Assembly (NCBI GenBank): GCA_902762325.1
Contig: CACWNV010000001.1
Span: 1-64,000 of the forward strand
Direction of reading: 5' to 3'
DNA: 64,000 nucleotides
Source: an uncultured Prevotellaceae bacterium
Lineage (GTDB): Bacteria; Bacteroidota; Bacteroidia; Bacteroidales; Bacteroidaceae
The notes below the pieces were generated by a model. The model worked only from the letters and a program-made list of their open reading frames with translations, made no database searches and was not told where the DNA came from. This document shows, piece by piece, positions 27,115 to 36,963 of this stretch; position 1 is the first letter of the stretch; every line of letters begins with the position of its first letter. Position numbers and translations under genes: made by a program.

Positions 27115-28560
27115 ATGGATTCAATTCGTAGAACCAAAGTCGTTGATGCTCTGAAGTGCAACGATTTTGGTGTGCAAATCAACGTCAAAGGATGGGTGCG
27201 TACGCATCGTAGCAGTAAAGTGGTAGATTTTATTGCATTGAATGATGGTTCGACCATTAAGAACATTCAAGTTGTCGTTGATCCCAGCAAGTTTGACTCT
27301 GAGTTGCTGAAGCAAATCACCACAGGTGCTTGCATCAGTGTTATTGGAACATTAGTAGAGAGCCAGGGAGCCGGTCAGGCTTCGGAAATTCAGTGTGAGA
27401 GCATACAGCTTTATGGGACATGTGGTAACGACTATCCCATGCAGAAGAAAGGGCAGAGCTTTGAGTATATGCGTCAGTATGCTCATCTTCGTTTGCGTAC
27501 CAACACGTTTGGGGCTGTCATGCGCATCCGCCACAACATGGCTATGGCAATCCACACCTATTTCCACGAGCATGGCTTCTTCTATTTCCATACACCGCTG
27601 ATTACAGCCAGCGACTGTGAGGGAGCAGGTAACATGTTCCAGGTGACAACCAAGAACCTCTATGATTTGAAAAAGGACGAGGCAGGTAAAATCATCTATG
27701 ACGATGACTTCTTCGGACAGCAGACATCGCTGACGGTTTCCGGACAGCTGGAAGGCGAACTGGGTGCAACGGCTTTAGGCGCTATTTACACCTTTGGACC
27801 AACCTTCCGTGCTGAGAATTCCAATACTCCGCGACATCTGGCAGAGTTCTGGATGATTGAACCCGAGGTGGCATTCCTCAATCAGGAAGAACTGATGGAT
27901 CTGGAGGAAGATTTCATCAAGTATTGTGTACGTTGGGCATTGGAGAACTGCAAGGACGACCTTGAGTTCCTGAACAAAATGATTGACAAGAGTCTTATCG
28001 CCCGTCTCGAAGGCGTGCTTAAGGATACCTTCGTTCGTCTGCCCTATACAAAGGGAATTGAGATCCTGCAGGAAGCTATCAAGAACGGAAAGAAGTTCGA
28101 GTTCCCATGTAACTGGGGCGATGACCTGGCTTCCGAGCACGAGCGCTATCTTGTGGAGGAACATTTCAAGAAACCGGTTATCATGACCGACTATCCAGCC
28201 AGCATCAAGGCGTTCTATATGAAACAGAACGAGGCTCAGGGCGAAGGCTCGGTTGGCTATCAAGGTTGTGTAGCTCCCGGTCGCACCATGCAGGGAACTG
28301 ATGTTCTTTTCCCGCAGATTGGTGAGATTATCGGCGGCAGTGTCCGTGAGGAGAGTTATGACAAGTTGATGGCAGAGATTGAGAGTCGCCAGATGGAGAC
28401 CGACAAACTCTGGTGGTATCTGGATACCCGTAAGTACGGTTCATGTCCTCATGCAGGTTTCGGACTTGGCTTTGAGCGTCTGATCCTCTTCGTTACAGGA
28501 ATGCAGAACATCCGTGACGTCATTCCGTTCCCACGCACACCAAAGAACGCAGAGTTTTAA
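27115..28560 (+). CDS. asnS: Asparaginyl-tRNA synthetase
   Basis: This 481-residue class II synthetase charges tRNA-Asn. It has an N-terminal OB-fold ([23 protein letters not shown]), motif 2 ([21 protein letters not shown]) split around the conserved FRAE, and motif 3 with [15 protein letters not shown]. The [11 protein letters not shown] block and the EN/SNT residues match AsnRS rather than AspRS. It begins 58 bp after the pseudouridine synthase gene and ends before a strong terminator shared with hsdR. Confidence 0.96.
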   Translation: MDSIRRTKVVDALKCNDFGVQINVKGWVRTHRSSKVVDFIALNDGSTIKNIQVVVDPSKFDSELLKQITTGACISVIGTLVESQGAGQASEIQCESIQLYGTCGNDYPMQKKGQSFEYMRQYAHLRLRTNTFGAVMRIRHNMAMAIHTYFHEHGFFYFHTPLITASDCEGAGNMFQVTTKNLYDLKKDEAGKIIYDDDFFGQQTSLTVSGQLEGELGATALGAIYTFGPTFRAENSNTPRHLAEFWMIEPEVAFLNQEELMDLEEDFIKYCVRWALENCKDDLEFLNKMIDKSLIARLEGVLKDTFVRLPYTKGIEILQEAIKNGKKFEFPCNWGDDLASEHERYLVEEHFKKPVIMTDYPASIKAFYMKQNEAQGEGSVGYQGCVAPGRTMQGTDVLFPQIGEIIGGSVREESYDKLMAEIESRQMETDKLWWYLDTRKYGSCPHAGFGLGFERLILFVTGMQNIRDVIPFPRTPKNAEF

Positions 28561-28592
28561 ATCAATAGTAAACTTACGTTGAACTCATATTA

Positions 28593-28639
28593 AAAATCTC
28601 GCAAGAAGCTTTGATAAAAGCACTTGCGAGATTTTTTTT
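28593..28639. terminator. Bidirectional terminator between asnS and hsdR
   Basis: AAATCTCGCAAG and CTTGCGAGATTT flank a short loop and are followed by an eight-T run on the plus strand and an A-rich (T-rich on minus) stretch on the other side. Confidence 0.85.
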
Positions 28640-28657
28640 CTACACACGACAGAACTT

Positions 28658-31600
28658 CTATCCCTTTTCGTCTTCTGTTGCCTTTTCTGTTCGAACAGGA
28701 GAAGGTTCTGCTGCCATCTTCATTTCATCTCCTTCCTCAAAGTGAGGATACATAGAGATAACCGACGACTCTTTCACATTATTTTCTTCATCAGCCTGTT
28801 CATATTTCTTGAAGTTCTCTGCCTGTTCGAAGATTTCCTTGAAAACTTCATCTTGTGGTACAGGAGGATAACCATGCTCGGCAAGTATAAGTATCAGGTC
28901 CATTTGTAGTTCAGCCTTGATGTCCGACCGATTTGCCCAGTCTGTATATTTCGACTTGTCATCCACCATCTTCTTCACAGCAGCAGCCAATGTCAGCAGT
29001 TTGTCTTCGGGATACTCAAAGCCGAACTTATGGGCAATCTCTTTCAGAATGTCGTAAAAAGCTTTCTCTTCGTAGGTGATGCCTAAGTCCTTGAACGACT
29101 TCTTCTCCTTGTTCACCTCCTTCAGCAGTTCTGCCATCTGCTTGGCTACTTCATTGAGCACCTCTTCGGCAAACACGGCATTATCGCTACGGTCGTTATA
29201 TCGCTGCACCAAGGCGTTCAGACGCTTCGTGAAGTCCACTCCCTTCATCTTGTTTACTTTCTTGAAGTCGGTGATAACTGTCCGAAGCAGTTTCTCCATC
29301 AGTTTCACCTTGGTATTGGGCAACTTCAGTTTCTCCAGTCTTGCCATGTAATCCTCGCTAAGCAAGTCCAGATCCTTCGTGTTTGCGTTCACCTGTGCGA
29401 CTTCTTCCACTCCGTCCGATTGCAAGGCTTCTGCTATCATCTGACTCACCTTGCGGTTCATTTGTGACGCATCGGGAGCATCACCTTTGGTCAACTTGTA
29501 AATGATAGACCGTACACCTGTAAAGAAATGGATGTCCTCACGGTCCTTGTCGGTGATATCCTCATGGTTGGAACAGAGGTTGAAAGCCGATTTCAGTTTC
29601 CTGGCATGACCCATAAACAGGTTCTGGGTTTTCTCCGTAGCCTGTACGAACTCCGCCGCATGTTTCAGACATTCCAACTGTTCCAGTGGTGTACCTGTGG
29701 AGAACTTGCTGTAATCGAAAACATGAAACATCCTGCGGAGGATATCCAACTCGTCTTTCACCATTGTAACGCTCTGTTCGATGGTTTCCACATTCTCGCC
29801 CAAGTCACCGCCGGCATACTGCTTCAGGGCATTGTTCATGTTGCTCTTGATGCCGATGTAGTCAACCACCAGTCCCTTATCCTTGCCTTCATACACTCTG
29901 TTTACCCTCGAAATGGTTTGTACCAACGTGTGTTTCTGCAACGGTTTGTCAATATACATCGTATCAAGACAAGGCACATCAAACCCTGTTATCCACATCG
30001 ACACGACGATTGCAATCTTGAAGTTCGAGTCGGGATTCTTATAAAGAACATCCAGTGCCTTTCGGTCTTCGTCCGAACCAATCAGTTCCCTCAGTTTCGG
30101 GTCATCGTCTTTCTCGCGGGTCATCACCAGTCGGATGCGCTCAACGGGTGTCTGGTCTTCTGAGCCTATCTTCTTTTCCCATTCAGGACGTAAGGAAACA
30201 ATCTGTTTATAGAGGTCGTAGGCAATTTCCCTGCTGGAACATACGAACATCGCCTTGCCGCAAACGCTACTTCCTTCCTCTATTCGTTTCTCATAGTGCT
30301 CGATGAAATCCCGTGCCACTACTGCCAGTCGCTTCGGGTCGCCCAGAATCTTGTTCATCTGCGTCACCGCTTTCTTGCTTTCCTCTATCTGGTATTCATT
30401 GGCTCCCTGTTCTGCACATTGTTTATAATATGCCTCTATTGCCTCCAGTTGCTTATGGTCGGCAAACACCTTGGCGGCTCTTCCTTCATAGACGATTCGC
30501 CGGGTGATACCGTCTGCCACCGACTCCGTCATGGTATAGCTGTCCACCACGTCTCCAAACACATCTATCGTCGCATCAATGGGCGTTCCCGTGAACCCCA
30601 CGTAGGTGGCATTGGGCAGGGAGTCATGCAGATACTTGGCAAAACCATAGCTGCGCTTCACGCCTTTATCGGTAATAGTTACATTCTGTTCCACATTCGT
30701 CTGCGAGCGATGCGCTTCGTCGGAGATGCAGATGATGTTGGCGCGGTCAGATAAGAGATTGATGTCTTCGCTGAACTTTTGAATGGTCGTCAGGAACACA
30801 CCGCCGCTCTTTCGTCCTCTCAGTTTCTTGCCTAACTCTTCGCGTGTCTCGACATTCACCACCGTCTCGTCCCCGATAAACTGCTTGGCATTCACGAATT
30901 GGCTAGACAACTGGTCGTCCAAGTCCGTGCGGTCGGTTATCAATACGATGGTAGGACTTGCCAGATGACGACTGCGCATCAGCATACGGGTAAGGAACAG
31001 CATCGTCAGGCTCTTTCCACAACCTGTTGCACCGAAATACGTTCCCCCTTTACCGTCGCCATGCAGATTGATGTGCGAATGTTCCAAGATATTTTCGTAG
31101 AGGCGATGAGTAGCGAAGAATTGCGGATAGCGGCACACAATCTTTCGTTCACTCTTCGAGGTGTCGGGGAAAAACACGAAGTCTTTCATTACACTTAGCA
31201 ACCGTTCCCGACGGAATAGGCCTGCCATCATTGTGTGTAGCGAGTCGATACCATCGTTAGCCTTATCCGTCCGCTCCACCTTGCGCCAGGCATAGAAGAA
31301 CTCGTAGGGCGTGAACAGCGTACCGTATTTATTGTTCACTCCATCGCTGATGACCACGAAGGCATTATAGCGGAACAACTCAGGAATGTCCCTCCGATAG
31401 CGCACCGTCAACTGCGTATAGGCATTCATGATGGTGGTGTCTTCCTTCACGGCACTCTTAAACTCTAATACCACTACTGGCAAACCGTTCACATAGACGA
31501 TTCCGTCAGGGATGCGTCGTTCCTGTCCTTTTATCTCCAACTGGTTTACCGCCTTAAAGATATTCCTATCCGTATTGTCAAAGTCAATCACCTCCACGAA

Positions 31601-31909
31601 CAAGTCGGGCAAAGAAGCATCCTCACGCTTGATGGCGAAGCCTTCCGTCATCAGCCGATACGTCTGTGCGTTCTGCTGATAGAGTGGGGTGCCATTGTCT
31701 GCCGTCAACTTTGCCATGATTCTCTCCACTTCCAAGGGAGTGATTTCCTCATCGGCGTATCTATCTATCAGATACATCCGCAGGTCATCCTTCAGCAGTA
31801 CCTCCGACAACTCCTTGTGTATCGTCTCGCCATTCACGTAACTGTAGCCCTGTTGCTCAAACAGTTCCATGATGGCCATCTCCAGCGTATGTTCGTTAAA
31901 GTGTGACAT
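28658..31909 (-). CDS. hsdR: Type I restriction enzyme, R subunit
   Basis: This 1083-residue motor-nuclease translocates DNA and cuts it. The N-terminal nuclease core is IPDGIVYVNGLPVVVLEFKSA (PD...ExK). The helicase has Walker A ATGCGKS, the DEAH box ISDEAHRSQ, motif III GFTGTPI and motif VI QTISRVNR. The C-terminal 350 residues are helical and acidic at the end. It is the last gene of the minus-strand restriction island and lies 11 bp after the DUF1016 nuclease gene. The first 29 codons are duplicated 1.28 kb upstream (see 33074-33190). Length is typical. Confidence 0.96.
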   Translation of the reverse strand: MSHFNEHTLEMAIMELFEQQGYSYVNGETIHKELSEVLLKDDLRMYLIDRYADEEITPLEVERIMAKLTADNGTPLYQQNAQTYRLMTEGFAIKREDASLPDLFVEVIDFDNTDRNIFKAVNQLEIKGQERRIPDGIVYVNGLPVVVLEFKSAVKEDTTIMNAYTQLTVRYRRDIPELFRYNAFVVISDGVNNKYGTLFTPYEFFYAWRKVERTDKANDGIDSLHTMMAGLFRRERLLSVMKDFVFFPDTSKSERKIVCRYPQFFATHRLYENILEHSHINLHGDGKGGTYFGATGCGKSLTMLFLTRMLMRSRHLASPTIVLITDRTDLDDQLSSQFVNAKQFIGDETVVNVETREELGKKLRGRKSGGVFLTTIQKFSEDINLLSDRANIICISDEAHRSQTNVEQNVTITDKGVKRSYGFAKYLHDSLPNATYVGFTGTPIDATIDVFGDVVDSYTMTESVADGITRRIVYEGRAAKVFADHKQLEAIEAYYKQCAEQGANEYQIEESKKAVTQMNKILGDPKRLAVVARDFIEHYEKRIEEGSSVCGKAMFVCSSREIAYDLYKQIVSLRPEWEKKIGSEDQTPVERIRLVMTREKDDDPKLRELIGSDEDRKALDVLYKNPDSNFKIAIVVSMWITGFDVPCLDTMYIDKPLQKHTLVQTISRVNRVYEGKDKGLVVDYIGIKSNMNNALKQYAGGDLGENVETIEQSVTMVKDELDILRRMFHVFDYSKFSTGTPLEQLECLKHAAEFVQATEKTQNLFMGHARKLKSAFNLCSNHEDITDKDREDIHFFTGVRSIIYKLTKGDAPDASQMNRKVSQMIAEALQSDGVEEVAQVNANTKDLDLLSEDYMARLEKLKLPNTKVKLMEKLLRTVITDFKKVNKMKGVDFTKRLNALVQRYNDRSDNAVFAEEVLNEVAKQMAELLKEVNKEKKSFKDLGITYEEKAFYDILKEIAHKFGFEYPEDKLLTLAAAVKKMVDDKSKYTDWANRSDIKAELQMDLILILAEHGYPPVPQDEVFKEIFEQAENFKKYEQADEENNVKESSVISMYPHFEEGDEMKMAAEPSPVRTEKATEDEKG

Positions 31910-31920
31910 AGGCGTTAGTT

Positions 31921-33051
31921 TTATTGATTGTTCTGCAGACGAAAGAACTCTTTTTGTTGTTCTATTTCACGGCGTAATTCTTCTTGTGTAGGCATGTATG
32001 TCAGATATTTTGCCGCATAGAGTTGGTCACTACCATTCAAAACAGAATAGTGAGCCACATCCTCATCTGTGTCTGCACAAAGCAACATGCCGATGGTAGG
32101 ATTATGTCCCTTTGGGCGAACCAGTTCATCAAACATCTTCACGTACATGTCCATCTGTCCCACGTCCTGATATCTTAGCTTGGAAGTCTTGAGGTCAACC
32201 AACACGAAACAACGCAAGTGATAATTGTAAAACACCAAATCGATGTAATAATCCTCCTTCTCTGTATGTATATGCTTCTGACGATCCACAAAAGCGAAAC
32301 CCTTGCCCAACTCCATCAAGAACGGTATCAGATGGTCGATAATACTCTGCTCCAAATCACTTTCCGTATAATTGGTGTTGTTCTTAAATCCCAAAAACTC
32401 TGCAACTACAGGATTCTTAAGATATTCCAATTTGTCTTGTAATGGAGTCGTCAACTGTTTCATCTCCTTGCGTACCACTTCCTTATCCTGCGATTGCAAA
32501 AGGCGATGATAATACTGGCTACTCACGTTGCGCTGTAGAGTTCGGGTACTCCACATTTCGCAGGCAGCCTCCTGTTCATACCATTCGCGAGCCTCTGTGC
32601 TCGGCTCTTGCAGGATAATGCGATAGTGAGTCCATGTTAAGCGTATTGGAGATTTTGCACGGAGTGATTGCAATATGTTTTCAGATTTTCTACTCACTGC
32701 GTGGAAAATATTTTGCTCTTCTCCATCATCAGATTTTCTACTCACTGCGTAGAAAATGTCAGGATGGTAGTTGTAGAAAGCTAAGAAGTGATACAAATTG
32801 GCCTGTTGGAAACCTTTGCCGAATTTTTCTGCCAGTGACTTTGCCAAATTCTTCACCACTTGCTCACCATATTCTGCTCGTTTGTTTTTCAGTACTTCAT
32901 GCCGAATGCGCATACCTAATAGCCAGTTACGCTTGATAAGCGTTTCGTTCACAGCATGATAGGCTGCTGCTTGAGCTTGCTCGATAATTGTGCAGGCATC
33001 GCTAAACAACTGACCGTTCTCTGTTTGAACTATTTTTTTTTCGTTTGCCAT
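31921..33051 (-). CDS. YhcG-type (DUF1016) PD-(D/E)xK nuclease-domain protein
   Basis: The 376-residue protein has an N-terminal DUF1016 helical domain with NETLIKRNWLLGMRIRHEVL and a C-terminal PD-(D/E)xK-like domain with YYIDLVFYNYHLRCFVLVDLKT. Such genes often ride in type I restriction-modification loci, where their role is unclear. A 48-bp direct repeat at 32681-32756 inserts a duplicated AVSRKS segment (residues about 101-123) absent from the usual linker. It is preceded by a relic of the hsdR 5' end, which suggests insertion between the fic and hsdR genes. It could modify restriction or act as an independent defence nuclease. Confidence 0.85.
   Translation of the reverse strand: MANEKKIVQTENGQLFSDACTIIEQAQAAAYHAVNETLIKRNWLLGMRIRHEVLKNKRAEYGEQVVKNLAKSLAEKFGKGFQQANLYHFLAFYNYHPDIFYAVSRKSDDGEEQNIFHAVSRKSENILQSLRAKSPIRLTWTHYRIILQEPSTEAREWYEQEAACEMWSTRTLQRNVSSQYYHRLLQSQDKEVVRKEMKQLTTPLQDKLEYLKNPVVAEFLGFKNNTNYTESDLEQSIIDHLIPFLMELGKGFAFVDRQKHIHTEKEDYYIDLVFYNYHLRCFVLVDLKTSKLRYQDVGQMDMYVKMFDELVRPKGHNPTIGMLLCADTDEDVAHYSVLNGSDQLYAAKYLTYMPTQEELRREIEQQKEFFRLQNNQ
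32681..32757 (-). repeat. 48-bp direct repeat inside the DUF1016 gene
   Basis: TCAGATTTTCTACTCACTGC begins at 32681 and again at 32729, with about 29 bp nearly identical in each unit. The insertion keeps the frame and duplicates the AVSRKS codons. Confidence 0.75.
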
Positions 33052-33073
33052 ATTGATGTCTTTTCTTCGCTAT

Positions 33074-33190
33074 TCATATTCCATATATAACGTTTATCCT
33101 TCTCGTCTCGCCATTCACGTAACTGTAGCCCTGTTGCTCAAATAGTTCCATGATGGCCATCTCCAGCGTATGTTCGTTAAAGTGTGACAT
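33074..33190 (-). pseudogene. Relic of the hsdR 5' end (38 codons)
   Basis: The segment 33103-33194 is 91/92 identical to 31822-31913, which holds the hsdR start and its first 29 codons plus 4 bp of leader. The copy keeps the ATG at 33188-33190 and reads MSHFNEHTLEMAIMELFEQQ and nine more hsdR codons, then runs into unrelated sequence and a TGA at 33074-33076. The only difference is a synonymous Leu codon. It marks the former fic-hsdR junction. Confidence 0.85.
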
Positions 33191-33193
33191 AGG

Positions 33194-34357
33194 CTATTCC
33201 TTTTTCGTTAATTCATTATAGAGTGCCATTCCTTTCGCCGTAAGCAGATATTTCTGCCGTGGGTGCCGTGGGGATTGTGGATAGAGCATGCGGACAAATC
33301 CTTCAGCAATAGCAGGATTTAGATTATACTTCAGAAAATTCATTCTGTCTTTCAATCCCACTCCCTCAAGCATTTGCTTAATTGATAACTGTTCTTGCCC
33401 TATTACCTTTATCAGACGTATAATGAGTAAATTGTCCGTATGCAGCTTGTCCTGAAGTTGAGGGGGTACTTGAGGGGTACTTGCGGGGGTACTTGATGGG
33501 GTCGCCAAGTTTGGCTGCACGCTCCATTCTTTCGTCGGATGAATATGTAGATAACGGTTACGCAAGTCCCATTGTTCACCCAGCAGCAGATTGCGGAAGA
33601 AACGCTCAAGGTATATTGGGGTATAGTCTATTCCCTTTGCTATATTGTGATAGTTGGCACGAACCAATGCATTACGGAAATACCAAGAGTGCTTTGCAAA
33701 CAAGTCGTTGTTCACATCAAAACCCAACGAGCGCAAATATTGTATGGTGAAAACGGCGGTGGTACGGGTATTTCCCTCGCCAAAGGCATGTATCTGCCAC
33801 AATCCGGAGACAAACTTTGTCAGATGACTTATCATTTCATCTTGACCCTTTCCCTTATAGCTATATGCACGCTCCTGCTCTAAATCATAGTCGATAGCGC
33901 GGCGCAGGTCTTCCCAATTCAGATAGAGCACGGTATCACCTTCCAACACCCATTCCTTTTTTGTAATGTCGTATTTGCGTAATTCTCCTGCATGCTTCAT
34001 CACGCCCTCGAAAACACGTCGATGAACAGACTGATAGCCACCTGTGCTGAAATCAAAGGTAGGACTTGACAAGACTTTTACGATATTTGCTGACACGCGG
34101 TCTGCCTCTTCCTTGTCTTCATCATTAGCATCGTGGGCAGTCTTCGTAATATAGTATTGATTGATGAGTTCACACGCTTCATCTATCGTAATATCTCCTT
34201 CAATATGCCGACACGCCGTGTTTTGCAGATAACTCGAAACCTTCAAGCCATCTACAGCCTGAAGACCTATAGCCGCCTGCCAATAGCCTGCCTTTTCCCT
34301 CTGAGAGGGTTCTCCTTGACGGATATACGTGTCAAAGTCTAAATATCCTTCCTTCAT
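33194..34357 (-). CDS. Fic-domain protein in the restriction island
   Basis: This 387-residue protein has a Fic domain whose active-site motif is HAFGEGNTRT instead of HPFxxGNGRxxR; the catalytic His and the Gly-Asn pair are kept, but the second Gly is Thr and the terminal Arg is absent. A region with repeated Pro-Ser-Thr (PSSTPASTPQVPP) precedes a C-terminal winged-helix-like part. Fic enzymes usually transfer AMP to hydroxyl side chains. Variants of this motif are common beside type I systems. The gene lies ten bases after hsdS and its stop codon is followed three bases later by the old hsdR start, so it was once immediately upstream of hsdR. Confidence 0.85.
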   Translation of the reverse strand: MKEGYLDFDTYIRQGEPSQREKAGYWQAAIGLQAVDGLKVSSYLQNTACRHIEGDITIDEACELINQYYITKTAHDANDEDKEEADRVSANIVKVLSSPTFDFSTGGYQSVHRRVFEGVMKHAGELRKYDITKKEWVLEGDTVLYLNWEDLRRAIDYDLEQERAYSYKGKGQDEMISHLTKFVSGLWQIHAFGEGNTRTTAVFTIQYLRSLGFDVNNDLFAKHSWYFRNALVRANYHNIAKGIDYTPIYLERFFRNLLLGEQWDLRNRYLHIHPTKEWSVQPNLATPSSTPASTPQVPPQLQDKLHTDNLLIIRLIKVIGQEQLSIKQMLEGVGLKDRMNFLKYNLNPAIAEGFVRMLYPQSPRHPRQKYLLTAKGMALYNELTKKE

Positions 34358-34367
34358 ACTTGCACGT

Positions 34368-35498
34368 TTATTTCCCCATCTTCGACAGAAGCAAAGACTG
34401 TAATTCGGTTAGTTTGGAGATCTCGTCTGATTTTAAGCAGATATCTCTTTCTATAATACTAATAATTGTATCAAATTCTTGCATTATCGTACTTGGTGGA
34501 ATGATACACTCCAAATCTTTAACTGCTTTATGAGTAATAGCAGGCATAGTAGAACTAGCGGCAGAGCTTTTAACCAATTTCTGTATGGTATCACTCTTTA
34601 AAAAATGATAAACATAATTACGAGTGATAGATAGGATTGGAGTTATTTTGAACAAATTGTTTGCGATAATTCCTTCCAATCTACGACATACAGTACCAGC
34701 ATCACCATATCTAATCATAATGACATCTTCCCTTGTGGAGAAATATCTCTTATTTGAGATGTTTACATATCTTGGAGGCTCTGTTGTATTTGGAGTATAG
34801 TCAATTATTCTAATAAAGCGATTATAGCCTTTATACTTAATAAGTGATTGGTCTTCGACTTCAACTTGAATCCCTTGTGATAGTTCTACATAATCTCCTA
34901 GCGTACCCATTCTCCAGCCTTCGGGGAGGTTTTCTTTGTCGATGTTATCGACGAACATTTTGCGGTAGAGGGCTTGGGCGGTGGCTTCGAGGTGCAAAAT
35001 CATTTGATTGTTGAGACGAATGCGGTTTGTTAGCGTTTCGTATTCAGATACGATTTCACGTTGGCGAGTGATGGAAGGGATAGGGAGTTGTACGTCGCAA
35101 AGCTCGTCCCAATCGAAAATCTCACGAGCACTTCCATGAGAATGGAAACGTGCATAGCGGTCAAACTCTGGCCGACGAAACCACATCATCAAATACTCTG
35201 GCAATAGTTGTTCGTGGTCAATAACCTCAAAAACTGTATATGCTTGAGAAACAATGGCATTATCATATTTGTCAAGTAAGCCAATTGCTATCTTATCGCC
35301 ACGTCGCGAAGTATCCGCAATATAAACTAACTGATTCCTTTCAACAACCTTATATGTAGACATATCCGTACCAATGGTATTAGCAATCGAAGGCATAAAC
35401 TCTTTCGATACGCTAAGTCCCAGCAAGTTCGTAACCTTCAACTCCCGATTACGAACATTCACCTCTCTGATATAGTCGCCTAAACGTTTATATCCCAT
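34368..35498 (-). CDS. hsdS: Type I restriction enzyme, specificity subunit
   Basis: The 376-residue protein has two target-recognition domains (about 1-150 and 190-345), each followed by a helical spacer (ITRQREIVSEYETLTNRIRLNNQ and the IISIIERDICLKSDEISKL tail). The first half has a PSI..QREIV block and the second PPSTIMQEFD. It selects the bipartite DNA target for HsdM and HsdR. The second recognition domain is richer in A+T than its neighbours, as is frequent in exchanged hsdS domains. It has its own -7 box although hsdM lies upstream behind an inserted fic gene. Confidence 0.93.
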   Translation of the reverse strand: MGYKRLGDYIREVNVRNRELKVTNLLGLSVSKEFMPSIANTIGTDMSTYKVVERNQLVYIADTSRRGDKIAIGLLDKYDNAIVSQAYTVFEVIDHEQLLPEYLMMWFRRPEFDRYARFHSHGSAREIFDWDELCDVQLPIPSITRQREIVSEYETLTNRIRLNNQMILHLEATAQALYRKMFVDNIDKENLPEGWRMGTLGDYVELSQGIQVEVEDQSLIKYKGYNRFIRIIDYTPNTTEPPRYVNISNKRYFSTREDVIMIRYGDAGTVCRRLEGIIANNLFKITPILSITRNYVYHFLKSDTIQKLVKSSAASSTMPAITHKAVKDLECIIPPSTIMQEFDTIISIIERDICLKSDEISKLTELQSLLLSKMGK

Positions 35499-35521
35499 TC
35501 GTTTTTTCTATTATCTGGCTA

Positions 35522-35529
35522 CAAAGATA
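35522..35529 (-). promoter_or_regulatory. -7 box of hsdS
   Basis: TATCTTTG on the minus strand lies 24 bp before the hsdS ATG. It gives hsdS a promoter independent of hsdM. Confidence 0.6.
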
Positions 35530-35554
35530 ATCATTTTATTCCTAATATTAGTAT

Positions 35555-35606
35555 AAATTACGGGAGAATAGAGGAAATTATGGGGGAATTTCCCCTAATT
35601 TTAATA
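35555..35606. repeat. GGGGAATTTCCCC palindrome and GAGGAAATTA block, left of fic
   Basis: GAGGAAATTATGGGGGAATT followed by TCCCCTAATTTTAA (35571-35604) is matched at 36963-37006, in the same orientation, beyond the end of the fic gene. The palindrome sits about 30-45 bp upstream of the predicted fic start site, overlapping the -33 region. It may be an operator, an insertion scar, or both. Confidence 0.65.
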
Positions 35607-35614
35607 AAAAGTTG

Positions 35615-35622
35615 TATCTTTG
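35615..35622 (+). promoter_or_regulatory. -7 box of the plus-strand fic gene
   Basis: TATCTTTG lies 21 bp before ATG 35644. No TTG is present at the -33 position, where the GGGGAATTTCCCC palindrome is located. Confidence 0.65.
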
Positions 35623-35643
35623 CACCAAGAAAAGAACCAGAAG

Positions 35644-36963
35644 ATGAAAGTAGAACCAGTACCATATCTAAATCCACAAAAGCAGGTGGAGGCCATCCAA
35701 ATGCTTACCAATCAGCAATTACAGCCACTATTTCAAAAGATTAGTAGCGAATATCTGTATTGGGACAAAGTGAAATACATGGCACCCAAAGGCCATGATA
35801 AGCAAGTCTTATGGCAGGCCGTGAAGATTCAACGTTTATTGAATGCACAAGATATCCGTTTTGGTAACTACACATTCCACTTTACGGTGACTAAAAACAT
35901 GTTGGCTCTGCTTCATGACTTTGATATGAACTTAGGAGGTAGTTTGGGGACAAAAAGCATTATACCTGCCACAGACAAGAATTATTATCTGATTAGTTCT
36001 ATCATGGAAGAAGCTATCGCTTCAAGCCAGATGGAAGGTGCCTCCACCACACGGCGCGTTGCCAAGGATATGCTTAGAAAGCGGCTCAAACCTATTAATA
36101 AGAGCCAACAGATGATAGTCAACAACTATGAAACAATCAGCAAGATTTCAAAAGGCAAACAGGCCGATTTTACCATAGAGGGACTGCTTGACATTCATCG
36201 CTCAATTGCCAACAAGACATTGGACAACCCTGAGGACGAAGGTGTGTTCCGCAGAAATAACGATATTTTTGTGGTTGACGGTATCACTGGTCACGTCGCT
36301 CATACACCGCCATCGTTTACAGAGATTGATGCCATGATAAAGGATTTATGTGAATTTGCTAATAGTGACAATAGCGAGAATTTCATACATCCTATCATTA
36401 AAGGCATTATTATTCATTTTGCATTGGCTTATATCCACCCCTTTGTAGACGGTAACGGAAGAACGGCAAGGTCCTTATTTTATTGGTATATGATAAAAAA
36501 AGGATATTGGTTGACTGAGTATCTTTCCATTTCCAGGATTATTTATACCAATAAAAAGGCTTATGAGAAGGCTTTTCAATATACAGAGAATGATGGAAAC
36601 GACTTGTCATATTTCATTCAATATCATTTAGATGTGATGAAAAAAGCCTTTGAAGAATTAAAGAAATTTTTGCAACGCAAGATTGATGAGCAACAAAATG
36701 TATTACGATTTGTTGGAATCTCAAATATCAATGAACGTCAGAGATATGTTCTCAAAACAATATCGGAAAACAAACGTACACTTTTTACTCCCAAAGAACT
36801 GGCTACCCAGTTTGATATTTCGGCAAGGTCTGCCAGAACTGATTTACAGGAATTGGTAGAAATGGGTTATTTAAGTGTTACTAACCTGAATAAGAGAGCC
36901 TTAGGATATATAAAATCCGAGCGTTTTGAAGAACTCCTGCAAGAATCTTCAAATAAACGATAG
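35644..36963 (+). CDS. Fic-family AMP-transferase with winged helix
   Basis: This 439-residue protein has an N-terminal part with the inhibitory motif SSQMEG (S/TxxxEG), a canonical Fic motif HPFVDGNGRTAR, and a C-terminal winged helix (PKELATQFDISARSARTDLQ). The inhibitory helix on the same chain makes it a self-restrained class II Fic. The gene runs opposite to hsdM and hsdS and lies between them, as an inserted module. ATG 35644 was chosen; an in-frame TTG at 35620 is part of the -7 box. The DNA-binding-like end and a palindrome at the promoter suggest autoregulation, an inference. Confidence 0.9.
   Translation: MKVEPVPYLNPQKQVEAIQMLTNQQLQPLFQKISSEYLYWDKVKYMAPKGHDKQVLWQAVKIQRLLNAQDIRFGNYTFHFTVTKNMLALLHDFDMNLGGSLGTKSIIPATDKNYYLISSIMEEAIASSQMEGASTTRRVAKDMLRKRLKPINKSQQMIVNNYETISKISKGKQADFTIEGLLDIHRSIANKTLDNPEDEGVFRRNNDIFVVDGITGHVAHTPPSFTEIDAMIKDLCEFANSDNSENFIHPIIKGIIIHFALAYIHPFVDGNGRTARSLFYWYMIKKGYWLTEYLSISRIIYTNKKAYEKAFQYTENDGNDLSYFIQYHLDVMKKAFEELKKFLQRKIDEQQNVLRFVGISNINERQRYVLKTISENKRTLFTPKELATQFDISARSARTDLQELVEMGYLSVTNLNKRALGYIKSERFEELLQESSNKR

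Noticed and set aside
33074-33190. The 38-codon frame starting at 33190 as a functional small gene.
   Set aside because: It is a nearly identical copy of the hsdR start and ends after nine unrelated codons, so it is a duplication scar.
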